Origin: Stenotrophomonas sp.
Lineage (GTDB): Bacteria > Pseudomonadota > Gammaproteobacteria > Xanthomonadales > Xanthomonadaceae
Direction of reading: 5' to 3'
NCBI GenBank assembly: GCA_003510825.1
Contig: DOKO01000152.1
Coordinates: 955-11,639 of the forward strand
DNA: 10,685 nt
Below, in pieces: positions 1 to 6,506 of this stretch (position 1 is the stretch's first letter; each line of letters opens with the position of its first letter). The notes under the pieces were generated by a model. The model made no database searches, had not been told where the DNA came from, and was given only the letters and a program-made list of their open reading frames with translations. The position numbers were made by a program, and so were the translations under genes.

Positions 1-14
1 CGCTCTTCCGATCT
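1..14 (+). other. Sequencing-adapter remnant at contig end
   Basis: The first 14 bases, CGCTCTTCCGATCT, match the 3' end of the standard Illumina TruSeq-type adapter exactly. Their position at the very first base indicates an untrimmed read end carried into the assembly, not genomic DNA. Genuine sequence probably begins at about base 15. Confidence 0.9.
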
Positions 15-53
15 TGGGAAGTGCTCTCTGGGGATGGACGCCCAGTGTCAGGC

Positions 54-81
54 TTGCGGAATGACTGTTCTGCCGTATAAC
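54..81 (+). promoter_or_regulatory. Predicted promoter of the AraC-family gene
   Basis: A -10-like TATAAC lies at 76-81 and a -35-like TTGCGG at 54-59, with a 16-base spacer. The expected transcription start is near 87-89, only about five bases before the ATG at 93, and no Shine-Dalgarno sequence is visible. This would give a leaderless or nearly leaderless message. The prediction rests on motif match only. Confidence 0.4.
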
Positions 82-100
82 TGCCAACTGATATGGCAGA
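69..100. promoter_or_regulatory. Inverted repeat over promoter and start codon (possible operator)
   Basis: TCTGCCGTAT at 69-78 and ATATGGCAGA at 91-100 are reverse complements at 9 of 10 positions, with a 12-base spacer. The left arm overlaps the -10 element and the right arm overlaps the ATG at 93. A protein bound here would block transcription of the regulator, so autoregulation is possible. AraC-type proteins more often use direct repeats, so another regulator could equally be the ligand. Confidence 0.35.
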
Positions 101-881
101 CCAGCCAACCCCGACACCCTTGATCGAACCCGCACTGGCCGACACTGGCAGCGGGCAGTGGCTGCTGGGCGCGCAGCTGGCAATGACAGGACCACGCCGC
201 ACCGCGCGGCACCGGCATGCACGCGGACAGTTGCTGGGTGCACACAACGGCCTGCTGCGCATTGAAGTGGGTAACCATCACTGGCTGTTGCCTGCCGGGC
301 ACGTCGCCTGGGTGCCGCCTGATCTACCGCACGCACTGGCCAGCATCGGTGTCTTCGATGGTTGGAGCCTGTACTTCAGTACTGCGGCCTGCATCGCCTT
401 GCCAGCTGCGCCGCGTGTATTCCAGCCCAGCGTGCTGCTGCAGGCGGCTGCACCGCGCGCCCTGCAGTGGCCGCATGGCGCTCTGGGAGACGCGCAGCTG
501 AGGCTGGCGGGCGTGATTGCCGACGAGATTGGCAGCAGCACGCCTCTGCCGCTTGCGCTGCCGCAACCGCGCGACCGTCGCTTGCGGCGCATTGCCGCCG
601 CACTGGCGCGCGCACCGCATGACAACCGCAGCGTTGAAGACTGGGCGCTTGCCAGTGCGCTGTCCGGCCGCAGCCTGGCCCGCCATTGGCGGGCCGAAAC
701 AGGCATGACGCTGGGCCAGTGGCGGCAGCGCCTTCGGGTGCTTCTGGCGTTGCCGCGTCTGCTGGCAGGGGAAACGGTCATCGAAGTCGCGTTGTCGATG
801 GGCTATGACACGCCCAGTGCGTTCATTGCCGTGTTCAAGCGCGAGATGGGGGTGACGCCAGCGCGGTATGGCGTGGGGTGA
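93..881 (+). CDS. AraC-family transcriptional regulator with N-terminal cupin domain
   Basis: This 262-aa protein is a DNA-binding regulator of the AraC/XylS family. Residues about 33-110 form a cupin-like sensor domain, recognisable from the segment around RHRHARGQLLGAHNG and the PAGHVAWVPP strand. Two helix-turn-helix units follow. The first is at about 179-201 (SVEDWALASALSGRSL) and the second at about 226-258, containing the family pattern GYDTPSAFIAVFKREMGVTPARY. The length suits cupin-AraC regulators of the NimR type, which often control a divergent efflux gene; here the left flank is lost at the contig end, so no target can be named. The start at 93 leaves about 30 residues before the cupin, which is normal; the next in-frame ATG, at 183, would trim into it. 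No clear ribosome binding site precedes 93. The gene converges on the ABC permease. Confidence 0.9.
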   Translation: MADQPTPTPLIEPALADTGSGQWLLGAQLAMTGPRRTARHRHARGQLLGAHNGLLRIEVGNHHWLLPAGHVAWVPPDLPHALASIGVFDGWSLYFSTAACIALPAAPRVFQPSVLLQAAAPRALQWPHGALGDAQLRLAGVIADEIGSSTPLPLALPQPRDRRLRRIAAALARAPHDNRSVEDWALASALSGRSLARHWRAETGMTLGQWRQRLRVLLALPRLLAGETVIEVALSMGYDTPSAFIAVFKREMGVTPARYGVG

Positions 882-909
882 AGCCCGTCATGGCGGATCG
901 GAAAACAAC

Positions 910-932
910 GAGGCCCGGCATGACCGGGCCTC
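910..932 (-). terminator. Intrinsic terminator of the hydrolase-natAB transcript
   Basis: GAGGCCCGG (910-918) and CCGGGCCTC (924-932) form a perfect 9-bp stem with a 5-base loop. Read on the minus strand, the stem is followed by GTTGTTTTC, a T-rich tail, so it should stop transcription leaving the permease gene. It lies 29 bases past the araC stop and may also help end that transcript, although the plus-strand tail is not T-rich. Confidence 0.7.
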
Positions 933-942
933 GCTGCACATC

Positions 943-965
943 CGCCGGGCGTGGCCCGGCGCTAC
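943..965 (-). repeat. SMAG-type (GTAG) palindromic repeat
   Basis: On the minus strand this reads GTAG followed by CGCCGGGC, a 3-base loop and GCCCGGCG, an 8-bp perfect stem. A GTAG tetranucleotide at the base of a short GC-rich hairpin is the signature of SMAG repeats, the REP-like elements of Stenotrophomonas maltophilia. It sits just past the permease stop, in the convergent gap. A second copy with the same layout is at 7920-7943. Confidence 0.7.
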
Positions 966-974
966 CGGTTGCGA

Positions 975-2159
975 TCAGCCGGAGATGGCCAGGCGCTCCT
1001 GGTGGTAGCGGCGCACGGCGGCAAACCACAGGATCGCGGCCAGGCCGAGGCTGGCACCCAGGTAGATCGCCCAGATGGTCGGGGTGATCACTTCGTGGCG
1101 GATCACCTTCAGCAGCATCTGGTTCTGCGACAGGAACGGCACGGCGTACTGCCACAGCTGGCTCTTCACCGGGTAGGCCATCAGCGCATAGCCCGGCAGC
1201 ATCGGCAGCAGCACCAGCCAGGTCATGTGGCTCTGCGCCTCCTTCATGCTCTTGGCCGCGGCCGACAGGTAGGTCAGCAGCGAGGTGCCGATCAGCAGCA
1301 TCGGCAGCATCACCAGCAGCATCTGCACCATCGAGAGGATGTTCATGTTGAGCTGGCGGCTGACGTTGCCCGAGGCGAACTGGGCGCTGACCTTGAACGC
1401 GACCAGTGTCAGCAGCAGCGACACGAACCCGACCACGCAGGCGGCGCCGATCTTGCCGCTGACGATCGCGCTGCGCGAGCCGGGCGTGGCCAGCAACGGC
1501 TCCAGCGATTGCCGCTCACGTTCGCCGGCGGTGGTGTCCATCACCAGGTACGCGCCGCCGATGAACGAGGTCAGGGTCAACAGCACCGGCAGCAGCATCG
1601 ACAGCATCATGCCGCGCTTGGCTTCGGTACTGGCCATGTCCTGGGTGGCCATGTCGAGCGGTCGTGCGACCTGCGCATCGACGCCACGGGCCATCAGGCG
1701 CAGCGCCCCCACCTGCCCGTTGTAGGTGGACAGCGCCGCCTGCAGGCGTGCCGTGGGCACCTCGGCGGCACGCCGCGTGCTGTCACGGATCACCTCTACC
1801 AGCGCCGGCTTGCCGTCAGCCCAGTCCTTGCCGAAATCGGCGCTGATGCGCAGCGCCACGTCGATGTCCTGGGCGCGGATCGCCTCGGCCAGGTCATGCG
1901 GCGCCGCAGTGGTGTTCAGGCCCTGCGCGGCGAGGAAGCGGACCAGGTTCGGTGCGTGCTCGGCACCGATGGTGGGGATGTCCAGCGGCTGTTCGATCTG
2001 CGTGCGGAAGCGGCTTTCCGACAGCTTGCCCATGCCCAGGATCAGCAGCGGGTACAGCAGCGGGCCGAACAGCAGGGTCAGCGCCAGGGTGCGGCGGTCA
2101 CGCGAGAGGTCGCGCAGTTCCTTGCGCATCACCGTCATCAGGGTCGACATCATGCTCAT
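975..2159 (-). CDS. natB: ABC-2 type exporter permease, NatB-like
   Basis: This 394-aa inner-membrane protein is the transmembrane subunit of an ABC-2 exporter. It has one N-terminal membrane span (about 26-46), a large extracytoplasmic domain (about 50-182), then five or six spans between about 184 and 382. The motif TTAGERERQSLEPLLATP at 209-226, after the second span, is characteristic of NatB and related permeases. The start at 2159 overlaps the stop of the ATPase gene (ATGA, 2156-2159), so translation is coupled and the two form one transporter. NatAB was first described as a sodium extrusion system in Bacillus, but many proteobacterial members have no proven substrate. The gene is the last of its operon, before the terminator at 910-932. 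The fold is certain; sodium transport is not. Confidence 0.88.
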   Translation of the reverse strand: MSMMSTLMTVMRKELRDLSRDRRTLALTLLFGPLLYPLLILGMGKLSESRFRTQIEQPLDIPTIGAEHAPNLVRFLAAQGLNTTAAPHDLAEAIRAQDIDVALRISADFGKDWADGKPALVEVIRDSTRRAAEVPTARLQAALSTYNGQVGALRLMARGVDAQVARPLDMATQDMASTEAKRGMMLSMLLPVLLTLTSFIGGAYLVMDTTAGERERQSLEPLLATPGSRSAIVSGKIGAACVVGFVSLLLTLVAFKVSAQFASGNVSRQLNMNILSMVQMLLVMLPMLLIGTSLLTYLSAAAKSMKEAQSHMTWLVLLPMLPGYALMAYPVKSQLWQYAVPFLSQNQMLLKVIRHEVITPTIWAIYLGASLGLAAILWFAAVRRYHQERLAISG

Positions 2160-2902
2160 GCGTGCAGGCCCTCTTCGCTGCCGATCAGTTTCACGAACGC
2201 ATCTTCCAGGTTGGTTTCGCCGGCCTGCGCGCGCAGTTCGTCGGCACTGCCTGCGGCCATCACGGTGCCCTTGGCGATGATGACGATGTGGTCACACAGC
2301 GCACCCACCTCCTGCATGATGTGGCTGGACAGGATCACGCAGCGGCCTTCTTCGCGCAGGCCCAGCAGGAACCGGCGCAGGGCGCGGGTGGTCATCACGT
2401 CGAGGCCGTTGGTTGGCTCATCGAGGATGACGTTGCGCGGGTCGTGCACCAGCGCGCGGGCGATGGCGGTCTTGGTGCGCTGGCCCTGCGAGAAGCCATC
2501 GGTCTGGCGGTCGAGGATGTCGGCCATGTCCAGCGCGTGCGACAGCACTTCGATGCGTTCGCGGATGCGCTGCGCCGACAGGCCGTGCAGTTCGCCGAAG
2601 TAGGTGATGTTCTCGCGCGCGGTCAGGCGCTTGTAGACACCGCGCGCATCGGGCAGCACGCCCAGGTGGCGGCGCACCTCGATCGGATCGCGCGCGGCAT
2701 CGATGCCATCGACGGTGATGCTGCCCTGGTCGGGCGTCATCAGCGTGTAGAGCATGCGCATGGTGGAGGTCTTGCCGGCGCCGTTGGGGCCGAGCAGTCC
2801 GGTGATCTGGCCATCGGCGGCGCGGAAGCCGACGTTGGCCACCGCCTGGACGCGACCGGTGCGGGTGTCGAAGGCCTTGTGCAGGTTGTCGGCGACGATC
2901 AT
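2156..2902 (-). CDS. natA: ABC transporter ATP-binding protein, NatA-like
   Basis: This 248-aa cytoplasmic ATPase powers the permease encoded immediately downstream. It shows Walker A GPNGAGKT (38-45), ABC signature FSQGQ (137-141), Walker B VILDEP (158-163), a D-loop at about 166-168 and the H-loop histidine at 194. At the Q-loop, where many ABC proteins have Gln, the sequence is LPDARGVY (83-90), with Asp85; this also occurs in NatA relatives. The C-terminal NLEDAFVKLIG pattern is typical of the NatA group. The chosen start at 2902 overlaps the hydrolase stop (ATGA, 2899-2902); an ATG at 2911 would add three residues. A longer open frame reaches to 3085, but its extra residues are arginine- and proline-rich, lie inside the hydrolase gene and do not belong to the fold. 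Confidence 0.9.
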   Translation of the reverse strand: MIVADNLHKAFDTRTGRVQAVANVGFRAADGQITGLLGPNGAGKTSTMRMLYTLMTPDQGSITVDGIDAARDPIEVRRHLGVLPDARGVYKRLTARENITYFGELHGLSAQRIRERIEVLSHALDMADILDRQTDGFSQGQRTKTAIARALVHDPRNVILDEPTNGLDVMTTRALRRFLLGLREEGRCVILSSHIMQEVGALCDHIVIIAKGTVMAAGSADELRAQAGETNLEDAFVKLIGSEEGLHA

Positions 2903-4437
2903 GGGGTCCATCCGTTGAACGAGGTGAACGCCGGCACGTGGCTCAGCGTGTCCAGGCAGCTGGCGTCGAGCGCCTTGGCATCGTTGGCATCGATGAACTG
3001 GCCCAGCAGGCGCGGCATGCAGCCGGCGGTGAGGGTGCCGTGGCCCTGGCCGCGGGCGACCAGCGCGCGGCCGTTGGGCAGCCACTTGAGCACCTGTTCG
3101 GCGTAGCGCGGCGGGGTCACCGGATCCACTTCACCGGACAGCAGCAGCACCGGCAGGTCGCTCTTCAGCGGTGCGGTGAGCGTGGCCGCAGCCGGCTGGT
3201 GCGGCCACACCGGGCAGGCGGCGAAGAACGCACGCGCCGCTTCCGGGCCAAACAGATCATCGTCGCTGGCGGCCGGTGCCTGGTAGCGCGGTGCATCCTC
3301 GCTGCAGATGACCGACCACTGCATGCCACGGTTGATCTGGAAATCCATGGTGCGGGTCGCGCCGCGTGCCAGCGAAGCCAGCGGCGCGTAGCGGCCCTGT
3401 GCGGCTTCGTCCAGCACCAGCGGCAGCAGCGAGGAATACTCGGGCACGTAGGAGAAGGCGAAGGCCAGGCCGACCACGCTGTCCGGGGTCAGCACGTCCT
3501 GGCGCGGCGCGTTGGTGCCCGGGTCGCGGTAATCGACGGTGACCGGTGCGCGGCGCAGGGTGTCGACCACGCTGCGCAGCTGGGTGCGGGTATCGACCGG
3601 GAAGCGCTTGCTGCACGCGGCATCCTTGCGGCACTGCGCGGACTGCAGGGTGATGGCGTTGTCGAAGGTGTTGGCGAACTCGCCGCCGACCACCAGATCG
3701 TTGGGCACGACGCCGTCGATGACCAGGCTGCGGGTGTGCTGCGGGTAGGCGATCGCATAACGCTGGGCCACGCGGGTACCGTAGGAGCCGCCGACCAGGT
3801 TCAGCTTGTCCGCGCCCAGCGCCTGGCGCACCGCGTCCAGATCGGCGATGGCCTCGGCGGTGGTGTAGAAGCGCACATCGGCGCGCCCCTGCAGCGATGC
3901 CGCGCACTGCTGCGCGTAGTCGCGCAGCAGCGCCTCGCTCGGCGCCGCGTCCTCGTCCATCTGCAGCGGCTTGCCGTCCGCGCCCAGGCAACTGAGCGGG
4001 TTGGAGCCGCCGGTGCCACGCTGGTCGATCAGGAACACATCGCGCTGCTTGCGCACCTGGCGCAGCGCGGTATCGACGATGACTGCCACTTCGCTGGCCG
4101 CCTGGCCGGGGCCACCGGCGAGGAAGAACACAGGGTCGGGCTGGCCGTTGCCGCTGTCATCCGATTCCAGCCAGGCAATGCGCAGGTCGATCTTGCGGCC
4201 CTCGGGATGGGCGCGGTCTTCGGGCACCTGCAGCGTGCCGCACTGGGCTTCGACGTTGGCGCTGGCGCCGACCGTGGTCAGCGTGCACGGGCGGAACTCG
4301 ATCGACCCGTAGCGCTGGCTCGGCGTCTCATTGCCGTCGGCGGCACCGGGAGCGGTTGCACTGCAGCCGGCAAGCATCGCGCCGGCAAACAGCATGCTGG
4401 CCGATCGCCTGGCCAGTCGGAAATGGTGTTTTTGCAT
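2899..4437 (-). CDS. Lipoprotein alpha/beta hydrolase, TAP-like peptidase family
   Basis: This 512-aa serine hydrolase is predicted to be exported and lipid-anchored. A signal peptide (basic RLARR, then a hydrophobic core) ends in the lipobox LAGC, with Cys25 as the lipidation site. The alpha/beta-hydrolase elements appear in order: oxyanion region FLAGGPGQ with GGPG at 108-111, nucleophile elbow GGSYG with Ser218, acid in SGEVDPVTPP (Asp438), and base in GQGHGT (His466). The last two fall in a TAP-like C-terminal domain, as in tripeptidyl aminopeptidases and proline-iminopeptidase relatives. Likely activity is removal of N-terminal residues from peptides, or hydrolysis of a small ester or amide; the substrate is unknown. 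The ATG at 4437 is chosen because the signal peptide begins there and AGGGGA lies about 10 bases upstream; a frame extending to 4521 lacks this logic. The gene leads the operon with natAB. Confidence 0.87.
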   Translation of the reverse strand: MQKHHFRLARRSASMLFAGAMLAGCSATAPGAADGNETPSQRYGSIEFRPCTLTTVGASANVEAQCGTLQVPEDRAHPEGRKIDLRIAWLESDDSGNGQPDPVFFLAGGPGQAASEVAVIVDTALRQVRKQRDVFLIDQRGTGGSNPLSCLGADGKPLQMDEDAAPSEALLRDYAQQCAASLQGRADVRFYTTAEAIADLDAVRQALGADKLNLVGGSYGTRVAQRYAIAYPQHTRSLVIDGVVPNDLVVGGEFANTFDNAITLQSAQCRKDAACSKRFPVDTRTQLRSVVDTLRRAPVTVDYRDPGTNAPRQDVLTPDSVVGLAFAFSYVPEYSSLLPLVLDEAAQGRYAPLASLARGATRTMDFQINRGMQWSVICSEDAPRYQAPAASDDDLFGPEAARAFFAACPVWPHQPAAATLTAPLKSDLPVLLLSGEVDPVTPPRYAEQVLKWLPNGRALVARGQGHGTLTAGCMPRLLGQFIDANDAKALDASCLDTLSHVPAFTSFNGWTP

Positions 4438-4495
4438 CGTGCTTGATTCCCCTGGAGGACGTTCCTGTCGACCACGACGCAGCGCCGCGGCAGAT

Positions 4496-4515
4496 GTGAC
4501 CAACCCAATGGTCAC
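4496..4515. promoter_or_regulatory. Perfect palindrome upstream of the hydrolase operon (candidate operator)
   Basis: GTGACCA (4496-4502) and TGGTCAC (4509-4515) are perfect 7-base inverted arms around a 6-base spacer. The centre lies about 70 bases upstream of the hydrolase ATG at 4437. A -35-like TTGACG is present on the minus strand at 4529-4524, but no convincing -10 follows at the right distance. The geometry fits a dimeric repressor such as a TetR- or MarR-type protein. No such regulator is encoded in the window. Confidence 0.4.
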
Positions 4516-4626
4516 CCTCATGCCGTCAACTTACACGGGTGCGGCGACAAGGGCGATGGGGCCGCCGATGGCAGGAGATGCTGCAATGCGGCGCAGCCGA
4601 ACCGGATCGGGCGGGCAACTTACGGT

Positions 4627-4890
4627 TCAAGCGGCAGCCGCCGACCCGGGAGCACTCATGGGTGGGGGTCGGGACGGCCCTTCGGATGGTGGGATTGTCT
4701 GTGCCGACAAGGTCGCGCGCAGCTCAGACACGGCGCGATGGTGCAGTTGCGACACGCGTCCTTTGCTGACACCCGGCCGCCCTCGAAACGGAATGCCACG
4801 TTCTGGATTGAACCTGGAGCTTGCTTCCAACAATCCGAGCGAAGCACTCTGCCGGAGATCCTCTCTATGCCCTCCTTGCCATTTCTTTCA
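4627..4890 (-). pseudogene. Remnant of a FliA-like sigma factor, internally deleted
   Basis: A minus-strand frame, open between the stop at 4890-4888 and the stop at 4629-4627, encodes two separated pieces of a sigma-70/FliA-type factor. The first, about 4869-4780, reads HREDLRQSASLGLLEASSRF then NPERGIPFRG and resembles region 2.1/2.2 (compare DDL.Q.G.IGLLEA..R.D..RG..F in FliA). The second, about 4773-4699, reads GVSKGRVSQLHHRAVSELR and resembles the helix-turn-helix end of region 4.2. In an intact FliA these are separated by well over 100 residues, so the middle of the gene has been lost, and the join at about 4774-4782 happens to keep frame. The N-terminal part before region 2 is also missing; its place is taken by the 3' end of the neighbouring small gene. 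No good start exists (TTG at 4833 only). I call it dead. The match is from family memory, not a search. Confidence 0.6.
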
Positions 4891-5269
4891 GAATAATCCG
4901 GACAGCTCCATCGGGGGTGGCCTTTTCCCCATCCAACTCAAAGAAGTGCAATGATTCCGATTGGCTGGCGGCCAGGCTTTCCAGAAGTACCGTGTTGGAT
5001 TCGTCCCATATCCCCAAACTGCTTCCAATCAGGGCAATGTAGTCCACCCGGTATTTCGTATGGGGATCGACGTAGCCAATCTCAGCCAGCTCTGCCCGAC
5101 ACTGCTCATCCAGGAGGTTCAGGCCGAAATCAACTGCAGAATCGAATGTACCGGGAAGCAACCTGTCCATGAGAATGACCTTGGAATAGACGCGTAACTG
5201 GGTCCAACATTTGCCTGCGACATGCCCGACGGATGTTGTGCAGGTTCGCTGCATGCGGCAGATCTTCAT
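4865..5269 (-). CDS. Hypothetical protein in low-GC stretch
   Basis: I do not recognise this protein of up to 134 aa. No signal peptide or membrane span is evident. The better-looking part starts at MDRLLPGTFDSAVDFGLNLL and continues through YRVDYIALIGSSLGIWDESN to an acidic, then basic C-terminus; it looks like a small soluble alpha/beta protein. The start is unsettled. ATG 5269 has GAAGGG only three bases upstream; ATG 5170 has AAGG at an 8-base spacing and would give 101 aa, avoiding a cysteine-rich leader. A strong AAAGGAG (5329-5323) precedes a GTG at 5313 whose frame stops after nine codons, so the gene may be frameshifted at its 5' end. By hand count, bases 4861-4980 are about 52% GC, lower than the neighbours. 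The gene follows the cyclase on the same strand and its 3' end overlaps the sigma-factor remnant. Confidence 0.55.
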   Translation of the reverse strand: MKICRMQRTCTTSVGHVAGKCWTQLRVYSKVILMDRLLPGTFDSAVDFGLNLLDEQCRAELAEIGYVDPHTKYRVDYIALIGSSLGIWDESNTVLLESLAASQSESLHFFELDGEKATPDGAVRIILKEMARRA

Positions 5270-5283
5270 TTGCCCTTCGCTGT

Positions 5284-5313
5284 TCAGCGCACTCCGATAT
5301 CGCCGGTAAGCAC
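5284..5313 (-). other. Nine-codon frame with strong ribosome binding site (leader peptide or frameshifted gene start)
   Basis: On the minus strand AAAGGAG (5329-5323) lies nine bases before a GTG at 5313. The frame encodes MLTGDIGVR and stops at 5286-5284, 14 bases before the ATG at 5269. A one-base shift near the stop would join it to the frame of the following small protein. It may therefore be the true start of that gene broken by an indel, or a short leader peptide. It begins 32 bases after the cyclase stop. Confidence 0.3.
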
Positions 5314-5345
5314 TAGATCAAGCTCCTTTCAGCCAATGCACGCTG

Positions 5346-6506
5346 TCAGGCCGTTTCGGCAGCGGACACCAGGCGGTCGCGGCCTTCGGCTTTTGCCCGG
5401 TACAGCGCGGCATCGGCGCGGGCGATCAGCCCGGCCAGATCGCTATGGCCGTCATCCATGGCCAGGCCGATGCTGGCGGTGACCGCCACCGGGCCGGTGC
5501 CCAGCGGCGCCGGTCGTTGCTGCAGTGCATGACGGATGACCGTCGCCAGACGCTCCGCTTCGCCGGCGCCGCCGGGCAGCAGCAGCAGGAATTCCTCGCC
5601 GCCATAGCGACTGAGCAGGTGCACGTGGCCGCGTGCGCAGTGCTCCAGCACGCCGGTGAAATGCTGCAGCACCTGGTCGCCGGCCAGATGCCCCCAGCGG
5701 TCATTGATGGCCTTGAAGTGATCCACGTCCAGCAGCAGCACGGCCAGCGGGCGCTGCACGCGGCGCACCTGCTGCAGCTGGTCGGCCCCGTCGGCCAGCA
5801 CCGCGCTGCGGTTGAGCAGGCCGGTGAGGCCATCGGTACGGGCGGCGCGGCGCAGGTCCACCAGCAGGCGTTCGAGCAGCAGCAGGACCAGCGCGAAGCA
5901 GCGCGCCAGCTCCAGCATTATCCCGGCCAGGTAGGTGAGGAACATCGGCGAGCCCGCACGCATGATGTCTTCGCCCGCATCGGCATCGGCGGGCAGGAAC
6001 AGGCGCAGGACGTAGACCGCCGCTTCGGCGAGGAACACCGCCGCCGCCAGCCGGCAGCTGATGCGCTGTGCCGGCGGCGCATGGCGCAGCAGCAGCGCCG
6101 CGATCCAGCTGTTGATGATGATCGCGAACACGCTGAACACGTGCAGGCGCACCTCCAGGCTGGGCCATGGCACCAGGAACAGGAAGATGCCGGCCATGAA
6201 GGCCGCGACCAGGCCCAGCGCGCGCCACAGCGGCATCGGCTGGCCCAGGTGCAGGGCCATGCCGCGCAGCATCAGTACGCTCGAGGCCGCCAGCGCCGCA
6301 TTGCCGCCAAGGATGGCCGGCACCTGCGGCAGCCACGCGCGCAGCCCCATCAGGATCACGCCCAGGGTCAGCAGCCACAGGCTGGCCGTCCACAGGCGCA
6401 GCACCGGCTGCCCGCGCAGCACCACCAGCAGCAGCGAAAAGCCCGTTGCGATGCCGATGCACAGCAGCAGGCCAAGTACACCGATGGTGGGAAGGTCCAG
6501 GGACAT
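5346..6506 (-). CDS. Membrane-bound diguanylate cyclase (GGDEF domain)
   Basis: This 386-aa inner-membrane protein is predicted to make cyclic di-GMP from two GTP. The N-terminal half has about seven hydrophobic spans (roughly 7-30, 39-55, 63-80, 93-112, 123-140, 153-171 and 189-211), forming an integral-membrane sensor of unidentified type. The GGDEF domain covers about 222-384. It has the DGLTGLLNR entry motif, metal and substrate residues in LLLDVDHFKAIND (Asp260 and Asn268 by family position), and the active-site loop RYGGEEF with GGEEF at 302-306. The usual inhibitory RxxD site is absent: the equivalent positions read GHVH. Hence the enzyme looks active but without canonical product inhibition. 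The start at 6506 (MSLDLPTIG) directly precedes the first span; a longer frame to 6620 adds an unlikely arginine-rich leader. No EAL or PAS domain is present. Confidence 0.9.
   Translation of the reverse strand: MSLDLPTIGVLGLLLCIGIATGFSLLLVVLRGQPVLRLWTASLWLLTLGVILMGLRAWLPQVPAILGGNAALAASSVLMLRGMALHLGQPMPLWRALGLVAAFMAGIFLFLVPWPSLEVRLHVFSVFAIIINSWIAALLLRHAPPAQRISCRLAAAVFLAEAAVYVLRLFLPADADAGEDIMRAGSPMFLTYLAGIMLELARCFALVLLLLERLLVDLRRAARTDGLTGLLNRSAVLADGADQLQQVRRVQRPLAVLLLDVDHFKAINDRWGHLAGDQVLQHFTGVLEHCARGHVHLLSRYGGEEFLLLLPGGAGEAERLATVIRHALQQRPAPLGTGPVAVTASIGLAMDDGHSDLAGLIARADAALYRAKAEGRDRLVSAAETA

Noticed and set aside
951..2603. Long plus-strand open frame (550 codons) opposite the natA and natB genes
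   Set aside because: Its product is a low-complexity run rich in His, Gln and Arg, typical of the antisense frame of a GC-rich gene. The minus strand encodes clear ABC motifs.
2903..3085. Upstream extension of the natA frame
   Set aside because: It lies inside the hydrolase coding region, is Arg/Pro-rich and is not part of ABC folds; starts at 2902 or 2911 fit better.
2938..4446. Long plus-strand open frame (502 codons) opposite the hydrolase
   Set aside because: It has no recognisable domain and antisense-like composition. The minus strand carries a signal peptide and a full catalytic triad.
4331..4954. Plus-strand open frame across the hydrolase upstream region and sigma remnant
   Set aside because: No domain, no ribosome binding site, and it crosses the palindrome and the antisense of two better-supported features.
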